Shown piece by piece: positions 42,765 through 50,861 of a DNA stretch of 51,990 nt. Within the stretch, counting starts at the first letter, position 1, and each line of letters begins with the position of its first letter. A program made the translations under genes and the position numbers. This DNA comes from an uncultured Clostridia bacterium (GTDB taxonomy: Bacteria; Bacillota; Clostridia; Christensenellales; UBA1242): the NCBI GenBank assembly GCA_934754445.1, contig CAKVHZ010000007.1, forward strand, positions 1 through 51,990, given 5' to 3'. The notes under the pieces were generated by a model that worked only from the letters and a program-made list of their open reading frames with translations, did not search any database and was not told where the DNA came from.

Positions 42765-43841
42765 TTATAATTTTAATTCATAAATTATTGCATTGTTGCC
42801 ATTTTTATAATAGTTTTTTCTTTTGTCTATTTGTTTAAAGTTAAATTTTTCATATAAACTTATTGCTGGTAAATTTTTATCGTCAACTTCTAAAAAAATT
42901 TTACTTATGTTTTTTTGTTTACAAAAATCTATCATTTTTTGCATTAATTTAAAGCCTATACCATAATTTCTAAACTCATTTAATACGCAAACTTTAAATA
43001 AATTTGCTTCATCTAAAATTGTTTCAAAATTAATATATCCAATTAATTCATTATTATAATAAGCAAAAAATTGTTTTCTATTATCATTTTCTAAATCTTG
43101 TTTTAAAAGAGTTTCACTATAATTTTCTTCACTAAAACACAAACTTTCTAGTTTTACTAATTCTTCTAATTTTATGCTTTCTAAAATTACTAATTTTTCA
43201 TTTATCTTGTTTTGTAAGCCTTGTTCTGCTTGTGATTTTTTTATATAAAGTGGCGAAATATCGTTAATCAATTTAAAATCATAATTTTTAATTTTGTTTA
43301 AAGACACATTAATATAACTATCATTTTTAATTTTTAAACTAATTAAATTTTTAATTCCTTTAAATACTTCTTTCTCTTCTTCTTTTATATAACAATTTAG
43401 ATTCTTAGCATTTATAACATTATTAAAATTTTCTTCATTACTATAGCCGTAAGTTATTTTTTCATCAAGTTTAGCATAATAAAATTCATCATTATTGCTA
43501 GAAAGCAAAACAAAAAATTCTTTAGGTTTGTTTTCAATGTTATCTTCTATTATTTCAAAATTATTTATAACTACAGTTTTAATATTTTTAGCACACATAA
43601 ATGCTTTAACAAAACTAATTCCTATCCTTACTCCAGTAAAAGAACCTGGACCAACATTTACACTTAAATTATCTATATCCAAAATATCTAAATTATTTTT
43701 CACTAATAAATCTTCAATTTCTTTTAGCAAAAATTCCGAATGACTTTTTGTTTCATCCATTTTATAATTTATTATTTTATCATTTATAACTAAGCCTATT
43801 TCTGCTTGTTTTTCACTAGAATTTATAATTAATGTATTCAT
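42765..43841 (-). CDS. tsaB: TsaB-RimI fusion: t6A synthesis factor joined to ribosomal-protein acetyltransferase
   Basis: 358 residues. Residues 1 to about 212 are TsaB, an ASKHA-fold protein needed with TsaD and TsaE for the t6A37 tRNA modification (INSSEKQAEIGL; SVNVGPGSFTGVRIGISFVKAF). Residues about 218-358 are a GNAT acetyltransferase of the RimI type with acetyl-CoA loop VLNEFRNYGIGFKLMQ and LEVDDKNLPAISLYEKFNFKQID. In many Bacillota tsaE, tsaB and rimI are consecutive separate genes; here the last two are one frame with a linker (KKSQAEQGLQNK). The ATG follows tsaE by 10 nt with a purine-rich SD. Confidence 0.92.
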   Translation of the reverse strand: MNTLIINSSEKQAEIGLVINDKIINYKMDETKSHSEFLLKEIEDLLVKNNLDILDIDNLSVNVGPGSFTGVRIGISFVKAFMCAKNIKTVVINNFEIIEDNIENKPKEFFVLLSSNNDEFYYAKLDEKITYGYSNEENFNNVINAKNLNCYIKEEEKEVFKGIKNLISLKIKNDSYINVSLNKIKNYDFKLINDISPLYIKKSQAEQGLQNKINEKLVILESIKLEELVKLESLCFSEENYSETLLKQDLENDNRKQFFAYYNNELIGYINFETILDEANLFKVCVLNEFRNYGIGFKLMQKMIDFCKQKNISKIFLEVDDKNLPAISLYEKFNFKQIDKRKNYYKNGNNAIIYELKL

Positions 43842-43851
43842 AATCTTCTCT

Positions 43852-44295
43852 TTAATCTAAATTTTTTATAATAAATTTTCTTGCACTATCGCCTAACTTT
43901 ATAATCTCAATTTCTATTCTATCTTTAGGTAAAATATCTTTAACATTATCTGGCCACTCAATTAGCGTTAGCCCTGTTTCTACAAACTTAGAATTTTTAC
44001 TATCTATATAATCTTCAAAACCAAGTTCATAAAGTTCTTCACTTGAACTAATTCTATACATATCAAAGTGATATATAGGAAACTTACCTGTATATTCGTT
44101 AAGTAAAGTAAATGTTGGACTAGAAACAATACTTTTTACTCCTAAATTTTCAAGTAAAAATTTTGTAAAAGTAGTTTTACCTGCTCCAATTTCGCCATAA
44201 AGCAAAATACAATCGCCACATTTAACTGATTTTGATATTTTTTTAGACAATTCTTCTGTTTCTTTTAAAGAATTAACAATATATTCTTTTTGCAT
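43852..44295 (-). CDS. tsaE: tRNA t6A modification ATPase TsaE
   Basis: TsaE is the ATPase that resets the TsaB-TsaD complex during threonylcarbamoyl transfer to A37 of ANN-decoding tRNAs. The 147-residue protein has Walker A LLYGEIGAGKTTFTKFLL, the switch region VSSPTFTLLNEY, YHFDMYRI and a Walker-B-like LIEWPDNV. Length is standard. Its promoter is nearly consensus with the -10 box exactly 6 nt before the ATG, and no SD. It heads the tsaE-tsaB/rimI unit. Confidence 0.95.
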   Translation of the reverse strand: MQKEYIVNSLKETEELSKKISKSVKCGDCILLYGEIGAGKTTFTKFLLENLGVKSIVSSPTFTLLNEYTGKFPIYHFDMYRISSSEELYELGFEDYIDSKNSKFVETGLTLIEWPDNVKDILPKDRIEIEIIKLGDSARKFIIKNLD

Positions 44296-44301
44296 AATTA
44301 A

Positions 44302-44330
44302 AGTATAAAATTTAGTTAAATTTTTGTCAA
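44302..44330 (-). promoter_or_regulatory. promoter of tsaE, leaderless type
   Basis: Minus strand TTGACA (44325-44330), 17 nt, TATACT (44302-44307), 6 nt (TTAATT), ATG at 44295. Confidence 0.75.
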
Positions 44331-44364
44331 GTTTATTATTTTACAATTTGTAAATAATTTAATA

Positions 44365-45168
44365 ATGCAAAAAAATTATTTGAGTTTTTATTTCGATTTT
44401 ATTTTTTACTCTCTTGTTATATTTTTTATAACATTTATTTGGGTCCGAAGTTTTGTGCATAAAAGCATATTAATATGGACTTATTCTCTATCTATTACTC
44501 TAATAATTTCAATTTTACTATCTATATTTTTAAGAAAAAAAATATACAAATATAAACTCAATAAATTTGAATATAAAGAAAAAAAGATTATTTTAAATCA
44601 ATTAATATTCGCTAGCAATAGTGAAATAAATAATTTTTTGATTAAATTTTTTGATGAAAAAATTAAAAAACATCGTGATTTTTTTACTTTTCAAAATGAA
44701 AATAATTATATAGTTTTTAACGAGTTTACATTAAATAGTTTAAATTCAAATACTCTAATTAATTTTATAAAAAAAGCAGAAAAAGAAAAATGTAATAAAA
44801 TTTATGTGTTTTGTAGTAGTTATGATAAAGAGTGCAATAATATTATAAAAAATATTAAAAATGTTAAAATAAAACTTATAAATTTTGATAATTTTTATAT
44901 AAATTTTATAAAAAAACAAAATATTAAACCTGATTTTAAAATTAAATATGAAGAAAAATCAAGTTATAAATTAAAAGAATTACTTTCTATTGCATTTAAT
45001 AAAAGTAAAACAAAAAATTATGTTTTAACTGGAATAATTTTTTTAATAGGTTCAATTTTTATGCGTTATAATATTTATTATTTAATTTTTACTACACTTA
45101 TGTTCATATTTGCATTATTTAGTTATTTTAATAATGTTTATAATAAAAAATCCGATGAAAAGTTTTAA
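44365..45168 (+). CDS. hypothetical four-helix membrane protein with soluble middle domain
   Basis: 267 residues with two membrane segments near the N-terminus (about 8-28 and 32-52) and two near the C-terminus (about 218-235 and 237-255). The soluble middle (about 60-210) is Lys/Asn-rich. Its core, FNEFTLNSLNSNTLINFIKKAEKEKCNKIYVFCSS, followed by a strand and LINFDNFYINFI, resembles the end of Mrr/restriction-endonuclease-like folds, but I see no convincing catalytic D-ExK. That is a guess from pattern only. The gene has no SD and only a weak promoter. It is divergent from tsaE. Its stop codon lies in the loop of the terminator hairpin. Confidence 0.7.
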   Translation: MQKNYLSFYFDFIFYSLVIFFITFIWVRSFVHKSILIWTYSLSITLIISILLSIFLRKKIYKYKLNKFEYKEKKIILNQLIFASNSEINNFLIKFFDEKIKKHRDFFTFQNENNYIVFNEFTLNSLNSNTLINFIKKAEKEKCNKIYVFCSSYDKECNNIIKNIKNVKIKLINFDNFYINFIKKQNIKPDFKIKYEEKSSYKLKELLSIAFNKSKTKNYVLTGIIFLIGSIFMRYNIYYLIFTTLMFIFALFSYFNNVYNKKSDEKF

Positions 45169-45184
45169 ATCATTGGATTTTTTT
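45145..45184. terminator. terminator overlapping a gene end
   Basis: Stem AAAAAATCC-ATGA / TCAT-GGATTTTTT (45145-45158 with 45170-45184, one mismatched pair). The TAA stop of the membrane protein (45166-45168) is in the loop. T tracts exist on both strands, so it may also end rarA. Confidence 0.65.
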
Positions 45185-45192
45185 AGTTTTAT

Positions 45193-46473
45193 TTACTTTT
45201 TATCTCTTTTAACCTTTTTCCTTATAAGTCCTTTCTCTTTTCCGTTTTGAGATGGAAAGTAATATTCTCTATCTTTTAGTTCGTTAGGTAGATATTGTTG
45301 ATATACATAACCACCATAATCGTGTGGATATTTATACTCCCCTGTTCCATCTTTATTAATTGATGGATGATTTTTTAAGTTATTTGGAATTGTTATTGTC
45401 TTTGTTTTTTGCACATCATCTTGTGCTGAGTTTAATGCTCTAATTACAGAATTTGACTTATTCGCTTCACAAGCATAAATTATTGCGTGAGCAAGTGGAA
45501 TATTGCCTTCTGGTAGACCTAAATGTTCAAGGGCATAATGGGCAGAAACGGCGAGTAGTAGTGCGTTAGAATCTGCCATGCCAACATCTTCGCTTGCATG
45601 AGCAATCAAACGCCTAGACAAAATTAAAGGGTCTATACCACTATCTATTAACTTATTTGCATAGAATAATGCACTATCAGCATCACTTCCTCTAATAGAT
45701 TTACAATACGCTGACAACATATCGTAATATAAATCATCGTTTAAAGCAAGTTTAAAATTTTTAGCAATATCTTCAATATTTTCTTTGGTTATTTCTATTT
45801 GTTTATCATTATAATGAGTATTTACAGCATATTCTAAAATGTTTAAAGATTTACGAATATCTCCACCACAAAAACTTGCAATTAAATTTAGATTATCTTT
45901 ACTTATTTTTACATTTAAGTTGCCATAACCTTTTTCTTTATCTATTATTGCACCCGTTAGTGCTTCAACAACATCTTCATTAGTTAAAGGTTTAAATTCA
46001 TATACAAAACATCGAGAAATTATTGCTCTTGTCATGCTTGTAAAAGGATTTTCTGTAGTTGAACCAATTAAGACAATACTTCCATCTTCTATTGCTTCTA
46101 ATAAACTATCACTTTGTGCTTTACTCCATCTATGGCATTCATCTAACAATAAATATGTTTGTTTATTAAATAGTTGTAAATTCGTTCGTGCTTCTTTTAT
46201 AATTTGTCTAGCATCATCTTTACCGCTTGAAATAGCATTTAATCTTTTAAAAATTCCATCACAACTATTTGCTATAATCGTGGCAAGAGTTGTTTTGCCT
46301 GTTCCTGGGGGGCCATAAAAAATAGAGTTGCCAACCTTTTTGTTTTTTATTGCTTTATATAAAGGTTTATTTTCGCCAACAATATGTTTTTGACCAATAA
46401 AATCTTCTATTTTTGTTGGTCGCATTCTATCTGCTAGTGGAGAAAATTTTTTATCATCTATAAAATTATCCAT
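45193..46473 (-). CDS. rarA: replication-associated recombination ATPase RarA (MgsA)
   Basis: RarA is a clamp-loader-like AAA+ ATPase that acts at stalled forks. The 426-residue protein starts PLADRMRPTKIEDFIGQKHIVG and has Walker A YGPPGTGKTTLATI, Walker B LLLDECHRW, sensor 1 GSTTENPFTSM and sensor 2 near GGDIRKSLN. The C-terminal tetramerisation domain includes GSDADSALFYANKLIDSG, IYACEANKSNSV and YKYPHDYGGYV. All family parts are present. TAAAAT lies 6 nt before the ATG with no SD. It stands as a single-gene unit. Confidence 0.96.
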   Translation of the reverse strand: MDNFIDDKKFSPLADRMRPTKIEDFIGQKHIVGENKPLYKAIKNKKVGNSIFYGPPGTGKTTLATIIANSCDGIFKRLNAISSGKDDARQIIKEARTNLQLFNKQTYLLLDECHRWSKAQSDSLLEAIEDGSIVLIGSTTENPFTSMTRAIISRCFVYEFKPLTNEDVVEALTGAIIDKEKGYGNLNVKISKDNLNLIASFCGGDIRKSLNILEYAVNTHYNDKQIEITKENIEDIAKNFKLALNDDLYYDMLSAYCKSIRGSDADSALFYANKLIDSGIDPLILSRRLIAHASEDVGMADSNALLLAVSAHYALEHLGLPEGNIPLAHAIIYACEANKSNSVIRALNSAQDDVQKTKTITIPNNLKNHPSINKDGTGEYKYPHDYGGYVYQQYLPNELKDREYYFPSQNGKEKGLIRKKVKRDKK

Positions 46474-46479
46474 ATATTA

Positions 46480-46485
46480 ATTTTA
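46480..46485 (-). promoter_or_regulatory. -10 box of rarA, leaderless type
   Basis: TAAAAT on the minus strand, 6 nt (TAATAT), ATG at 46473. The -35 match is weak (TTTGTT at 17 nt). Confidence 0.45.
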
Positions 46486-46523
46486 ACATAAAACTATAAA
46501 AAAAACAAATTTATTAAATATTT

Positions 46524-46549
46524 AATAAAAAATGCAGTTTAAACTGCAT
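46524..46549 (-). terminator. terminator of the metal exporter gene
   Basis: Palindrome AATGCAG-TTTAAA-CTGCATT (46530-46549) touching the stop codon of the exporter gene, followed by a T run on the minus strand. Confidence 0.7.
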
Positions 46550-47496
46550 TAGAAAAATATTTTTAAACCAAAGCCTATAATTACACCTATTAAATAAAGT
46601 GATAATAAAATAAATAAGTTTTGTTTAATATTTTTATGATTTTTAAATAATACTATTAGTCCAACTCCACTACCCGCACTTAAACCGCCAATTAATGCTG
46701 GAAAAATTAAAGCACCATTTATGTAAAGTTCAATTAAAACCACACTAGATATGCAGTTTGGAATCATACCAATTAATGGACTAATTAATATTTGAAGAAT
46801 TGGAGAAACGGTTAATGCCTGAATTAATACTTCTTCGCCCACAAAAGCAAAAATTAAATTTATTATTAAATTAGCAATAAAAACATATAAAACTATCATT
46901 AAACTATGTTTTAAGGCTTCTAAAAATATGTTATCACTACAACAGTCGCAAGGCGAACTTACTTCATGTTCGTGTTGATGATGATGTAAATGTTTTTCAT
47001 CTATTTGGCAGTCGTGATGTTCTAAATATTCTTTATCGTTATCAATAGCCCCAGCATTTGCAAGATTCGCTTTTGAATGTTTTGCCTTACTATATAAACT
47101 ATAAATAAAGTAAAATAAATAACCGAATAAAACGGCAAATAAAAATTTAACACCAATTAAAATAAGAATATCTAAAAATTTATTTGGATAACTAAGTAAA
47201 ATTGGTATTGCTTCATCACTTGTTGCCACAAAAACTGCAATTAAAGTTCCAATTCCTATTAATTTATGGTTAAACATATCAGCCATAACGGTAGAAAATC
47301 CACATTGTGGAATACAGCCAAGACTAGCACCTATCAAAACACTAAATTTGTTTTTACTAGATAGCAAATTTACAAATTTTTCTTCTTTTTTATGCGACAA
47401 ATACTCCACTAGTAAATATACTAAGTAGAGTATTGGTAAAATTTTTAAACAATCTAGCCCTGCATCTAATAATGCGTCCCATATTTTTTCTAACAT
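46549..47496 (-). CDS. putative multi-TM heavy-metal exporter (ArsP_2/putative manganese transporter type)
   Basis: 315 residues with about eight to ten membrane segments in two halves. Each half carries a related motif with polar residues in the membrane: GASLGCIPQCGFSTVMADMF in the first and SPLIGMIPNCISSVVLIELY in the second. The halves are joined by a cytoplasmic loop (about residues 140-185) rich in His and Cys (HHDC, HLHHHQHEHE, CDCC) that could bind metal. This matches a family of putative 10-TM metal exporters found in Clostridia; the transported ion is not known from sequence. The promoter is TTGACA-17-TATAAA with only 8 nt to the ATG. No regulator gene is nearby. Confidence 0.75.
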   Translation of the reverse strand: MLEKIWDALLDAGLDCLKILPILYLVYLLVEYLSHKKEEKFVNLLSSKNKFSVLIGASLGCIPQCGFSTVMADMFNHKLIGIGTLIAVFVATSDEAIPILLSYPNKFLDILILIGVKFLFAVLFGYLFYFIYSLYSKAKHSKANLANAGAIDNDKEYLEHHDCQIDEKHLHHHQHEHEVSSPCDCCSDNIFLEALKHSLMIVLYVFIANLIINLIFAFVGEEVLIQALTVSPILQILISPLIGMIPNCISSVVLIELYINGALIFPALIGGLSAGSGVGLIVLFKNHKNIKQNLFILLSLYLIGVIIGFGLKIFF

Positions 47497-47504
47497 ATCA
47501 CTTA

Positions 47505-47533
47505 TTTATAATCGTATTTTAAGAATTTGTCAA
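47505..47533 (-). promoter_or_regulatory. promoter of the metal exporter, near-leaderless
   Basis: Minus strand TTGACA (47528-47533), 17 nt, TATAAA (47505-47510), 8 nt, ATG at 47496. Confidence 0.65.
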
Positions 47534-47548
47534 CTAGATTTACAAAAT

Positions 47549-48562
47549 TTAGCAATTTTCGCACAAAATAAAGGTTTTTATATTTTCAAAATTGTCTTTT
47601 AAATACTTAATTTCAACTTCATCTCCAACATTTAGTGAATACATAACTTTTCTTAACGACAGCATATTGTTAATATTAGTTCCTGCTATACTTGTTATAA
47701 TATCGCCTTTTTCAATACCTAATTTATCTAAACTACTACCCTTTAATACATCATAAACATACACGCCTTGTGTATTAGAATTATTTGTAAATACACTAGC
47801 ATCATAACCACTTAATCCTAAAAATGCTGGCTTATATTCTCCGTTAGCACTAAGTTTAGTAAATATCGGAGTTATTGTCTCGGTAGGAATTGCAAAACCC
47901 AAACCTTCGGCATCTTCTACTTTAACTGTGTTTATACCTATAACTTGACCTTTTAAATTGATTAATGGTCCACCTGAATTTCCCGGGTTAATTGAAGCAT
48001 CGTGCTGAATTAAATTTTGTAGTGTTACCCCAGAAGAATTGTCAACTTTTATTGTTCTATTTGTTGCACTAATAATGCCTTTTGTAACTGTATGTTTAAA
48101 TTGAAGCGCTAGCGGAGTCCCTATTGCTAAAACATCTTCTCCCACACTATATTCTCCACTAGTCGCTACGGTAAGATATGGTAAATCTCTTTCACATTTA
48201 ACTATTGCTAAATCTATACCACTATCTCTATAAACAAGGCTTGCTTTAGCGGTTTCCCCGCTTGCTAAATATAAAGTTACATTATTATTTGTTACCACAT
48301 GCGAATTTGTTAAAACATAACCGCCTTCGCTTATTGCCACACCTGTCCCTATAGAACCGCTATTATATGTTTGACTATAAATTCCAACAACTGCTGGGCT
48401 TACATTTTTCACTATTTCAGTAGTATTAGCATAATTTGTGCTTTCAATTAGTCTTGGTTTCATGGCCTCTTTACTCACTATTGCGTTTCCACTATTATTA
48501 TTTAAACAACCAGTAAAAATTACTATAAAACTTAAAATTAAACATAAAATATACTTTTTCAT
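47549..48562 (-). CDS. HtrA/DegP-type serine protease lipoprotein
   Basis: 337 residues. The signal peptide ends in FTGC, a lipobox with lipidated Cys19. The S1C protease domain has the full triad His88 (TNSHVV), Asp117 (SGIDLAIV) and Ser196 (NPGNSGGPL). A PDZ domain follows from about residue 245 (FLGLSGYDAS, then GVYVYDVLKGSSLDKLGIEKGDIITSI). Most Bacillota HtrA proteins use a transmembrane anchor; this one appears to be lipid-anchored. It probably degrades or refolds misfolded envelope proteins. No SD or convincing promoter is seen close to the ATG. Confidence 0.9.
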   Translation of the reverse strand: MKKYILCLILSFIVIFTGCLNNNSGNAIVSKEAMKPRLIESTNYANTTEIVKNVSPAVVGIYSQTYNSGSIGTGVAISEGGYVLTNSHVVTNNNVTLYLASGETAKASLVYRDSGIDLAIVKCERDLPYLTVATSGEYSVGEDVLAIGTPLALQFKHTVTKGIISATNRTIKVDNSSGVTLQNLIQHDASINPGNSGGPLINLKGQVIGINTVKVEDAEGLGFAIPTETITPIFTKLSANGEYKPAFLGLSGYDASVFTNNSNTQGVYVYDVLKGSSLDKLGIEKGDIITSIAGTNINNMLSLRKVMYSLNVGDEVEIKYLKDNFENIKTFILCENC

Positions 48563-48620
48563 AAATATATTTTTTGCAAAAACTCTTTTATTATGTAAAA
48601 ATAAATTGTGAAAATTTGGT

Positions 48621-48653
48621 AGAAAAAAACAACTAGGAATATCCTAATTGTTT
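48621..48653 (-). terminator. terminator overlapping the end of the 220-residue gene
   Basis: Minus strand stem AAACAA-TAGGA / TCCTA-TTGTTT (48627-48653, one mismatch), followed by a T run. The TAG stop of the gene (48644-48646) is within the stem. Confidence 0.65.
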
Positions 48654-49306
48654 AAAGTTTCTTCATCGTTATAATTCTTCACTTTTGCTTTTTTATATTT
48701 AACTTTTTTCAATTTTTCCGCTTGATATTTAAGATAATCGTCTTCATTAAACTTAAATGAAGAACTTTCTATTTTTAAATAACCACTTTCATTTAAAATA
48801 ATTGAATTTTCTTGTTTAAATTTTTCTATATTATTTGATGCCCACATTTGTCTATTTAATTTTTCTTCATTTTTTAGAACTTTTCCATATTGGTCTAAAA
48901 CCAAGTTTTTTATATTAGTTGTTATTTCTTCTTTACCATACTTTTCACTTAAACTTAAAATTCTATCTTCTTCAAATAACGAACCACTAAGTTTTTTGTC
49001 TTCAGGAATATTCAATTTATAAAATTCTTCTGCAAGTGAATAAGTAATAAAAAATGATATTGCTAGTGCTAGAAAACTTGCGAAAATTCCAAAAGAAGAA
49101 ATAATTGTTAAAATAAATACACCTAAAGAAAAAAGACCTGAACTTGTTAAAGATAATTTTAATCCTTTGTCTTTTATTTTTTTATAATTATTATATTCTT
49201 TTATTCGATTTTCTTTATCTTTATCGTCTAAAAGATTTAAAATATGGTCTGAGCCACAAAAATAAATCATTTTAGATAAAAATCTTAAATCTCTTTTTTT
49301 CATCAT
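48644..49306 (-). CDS. hypothetical protein with a two-helix membrane hairpin
   Basis: 220 residues. Residues about 45-100 contain two adjacent hydrophobic segments (SSGLFSLGVFILTIISSFGI and FASFLALAISFFITY), so both termini are likely cytoplasmic. The C-terminal 120 residues are charged and probably helical, ending in a Lys-rich stretch. It is not recognised. I start at the first of two ATGs (49306), with GTGGAG as SD 6 nt upstream; the GTG of that SD has been read as a start in longer models. The promoter is perfect consensus. Confidence 0.75.
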   Translation of the reverse strand: MMKKRDLRFLSKMIYFCGSDHILNLLDDKDKENRIKEYNNYKKIKDKGLKLSLTSSGLFSLGVFILTIISSFGIFASFLALAISFFITYSLAEEFYKLNIPEDKKLSGSLFEEDRILSLSEKYGKEEITTNIKNLVLDQYGKVLKNEEKLNRQMWASNNIEKFKQENSIILNESGYLKIESSSFKFNEDDYLKYQAEKLKKVKYKKAKVKNYNDEETLNN

Positions 49307-49322
49307 TTTAAACTCCACTATA

Positions 49323-49350
49323 ATTATAAATTCTTATAAAAAAATGTCAA
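49323..49350 (-). promoter_or_regulatory. consensus promoter of the two-helix hypothetical gene
   Basis: Minus strand TTGACA (49345-49350), 16 nt, TATAAT (49323-49328). The start codon with SD lies 16 nt further, so this unit has a short leader. Confidence 0.75.
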
Positions 49351-49417
49351 TACCCAATATTAATTTTATTTAATTTTAAAATAATTTAACTTTTGTTATA
49401 AACTTTTTAAAAAATGT

Positions 49418-49425
49418 GATATAAT
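49418..49425 (+). promoter_or_regulatory. extended -10 promoter of the hydrolase-like gene, leaderless type
   Basis: TG, one base, TATAAT (49420-49425), 6 nt (TTAATT), ATG at 49432. No good -35 is present, which is usual for extended -10 promoters. Confidence 0.5.
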
Positions 49426-49431
49426 TTAATT

Positions 49432-50328
49432 ATGCTTGAAGAACAAAAACAAATTAAAAGTTACGATGGCTTTTTGCTTTATGCCAAAGAATATATAGCG
49501 AACGACCCTAAAGGTGTAATTATTATCACAACCGATGTTAAAGAGCATTCTGGACTTTATGAAAATTTTTCATTAAAACTACAAGGATTAGGCTTTAATG
49601 TATTTACTTACGATTTACGAGCCCATAGAGAATCCAGTGTTGCACCTTTTGGAACATATCAAGGCAATTTTTTTAATGACTGCGTTCGAGATGTTTTATA
49701 TTTAAATAAATACTTATCAAAAAAATATAACTTACCTATTACTAATATTGGAGTTGGTGTTGGTGGAGTTATTGTTACAAGAGCAATGCAATTTTATCAC
49801 GAAAAGTGCAAAAATGTTATAGTGGGTTCTCCTTATGAAATGTTTAACATTGTAAATTATACTGCCGTATGTTTAACAAGGCTCACTATGGTTTTTATTA
49901 ACAAACAAAGCGAAGCAAAATGTTTAAATAAAATAATTTATAACAAGTATGCTAAAAAATTTGAAGATGGTGCTTATTTAAGCACCAACAAAGTGTTCAT
50001 TGATAAAGTTAAAAATGATAAATTTTGTAATTTTAATTTATCGGCAAACATTTTAAACTCAGTTTTTAAAGGAATTGCTACTACTTTTACGAATAAAAAT
50101 CTAAATAAAATAGATAGAGAACAAAAATTTATGCTCGCTAGTGGCGAATACGACATTGTAACTAATTTTGGTAAAAAAACAACCGAACTTGCTAAAAAGT
50201 TTAAAAACTTAAAAATCAATAGCGAAAAAATAATCTTTAAAGATTTTAGACACAACTTATTAAATGAAAGTAATGACACTTTTATTGAATATTTAGAAAA
50301 ATTTATTTATGAAGGAGAAAATTTATGA
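49432..50328 (+). CDS. degenerate alpha/beta-hydrolase (lysophospholipase-like pseudoenzyme)
   Basis: 298 residues of the serine aminopeptidase/monoacylglycerol-lipase-like family (PKGVIIITTDVKEHSGLYENFSLKL; DLRAHRESS; a cap with LNKIIYNKYAKKFEDG). The nucleophile elbow, normally GHSMG, reads GVGVG (residues 107-111), so Gly109 replaces the catalytic serine. The oxyanion HG motif is also changed (TTDVKEH). The acid Asp241 (SGEYD) and His274 (DFRHN) remain. Ordinary hydrolysis is therefore unlikely; a binding or regulatory role is possible. No frameshift or stop disturbs the gene. Its stop overlaps the start of the yqeY-type gene (ATGA), so the two are co-translated. Confidence 0.82.
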   Translation: MLEEQKQIKSYDGFLLYAKEYIANDPKGVIIITTDVKEHSGLYENFSLKLQGLGFNVFTYDLRAHRESSVAPFGTYQGNFFNDCVRDVLYLNKYLSKKYNLPITNIGVGVGGVIVTRAMQFYHEKCKNVIVGSPYEMFNIVNYTAVCLTRLTMVFINKQSEAKCLNKIIYNKYAKKFEDGAYLSTNKVFIDKVKNDKFCNFNLSANILNSVFKGIATTFTNKNLNKIDREQKFMLASGEYDIVTNFGKKTTELAKKFKNLKINSEKIIFKDFRHNLLNESNDTFIEYLEKFIYEGENL

Positions 50329-50747
50329 TAGTAGAAGAAATTAACAAAGCAAATATTAATGCTTTAAAAAACAAAGATGAAATTGCAAAAACAATACTTA
50401 GTATTGTTAAAAACAAATTTAAACTTGCTGAAATTGAAAAAAGAACAAAAGGCGAAGAACTAGTTGATAGCGACTGCATTCAAATTTTACAAAAAACAAT
50501 TAAAGAACTTAGCGAAGAAAAAGAAAATTATTTAAAAGTTAATAATACTGTTGAAGCGGATAACATTCAAAAACAAGCCGATGTTATATCAGTTTTTATT
50601 CCAAAAATGATGAGTAAAGAAGAAATTAAAAATATTATTGAATCTTTAGATGATAAATCTATTCCTAGTGTTATGAAACATTTTAAATTAAACTATGCTG
50701 GAAAAGTTGAAATGAAAGATGTAAACGAAGTATTAAGAAGTTTATAA
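50325..50747 (+). CDS. GatB/YqeY domain protein
   Basis: 140 residues, the usual length of free-standing YqeY proteins, with VEEINKANINALKNKDEIAKTILSIVKNKFKLAEIEKR at the N-terminus and FIPKMMSKEEIKNII with a final helical tRNA-binding-like subdomain (PSVMKHFKLNYAGKVEMKDVNEVL). It is related to the C-terminal tail of GatB encoded at 11147-12577. The role is unknown; tRNA binding is suspected. An AAGGAG SD lies inside the preceding gene and the start overlaps its stop by 4 nt. Confidence 0.92.
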   Translation: MIVEEINKANINALKNKDEIAKTILSIVKNKFKLAEIEKRTKGEELVDSDCIQILQKTIKELSEEKENYLKVNNTVEADNIQKQADVISVFIPKMMSKEEIKNIIESLDDKSIPSVMKHFKLNYAGKVEMKDVNEVLRSL

Positions 50748-50817
50748 AATAAATTAACAAATACAAACATTTACAAATAAATCCAATTCTAATAAAAAAA
50801 GTATAAAAAACATAAAT

Positions 50818-50851
50818 AAAAAAGTCGTAGTAAATTATCCACGACTTTTTT
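50818..50851. terminator. bidirectional terminator
   Basis: 11-bp stem AAAAAAGTCGT/ACGACTTTTTT (50818-50828 and 50841-50851). It serves the yqeY-type gene (plus) and the YcxB-like gene (minus). Confidence 0.8.
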
Positions 50852-50861
50852 TATAAATTGA

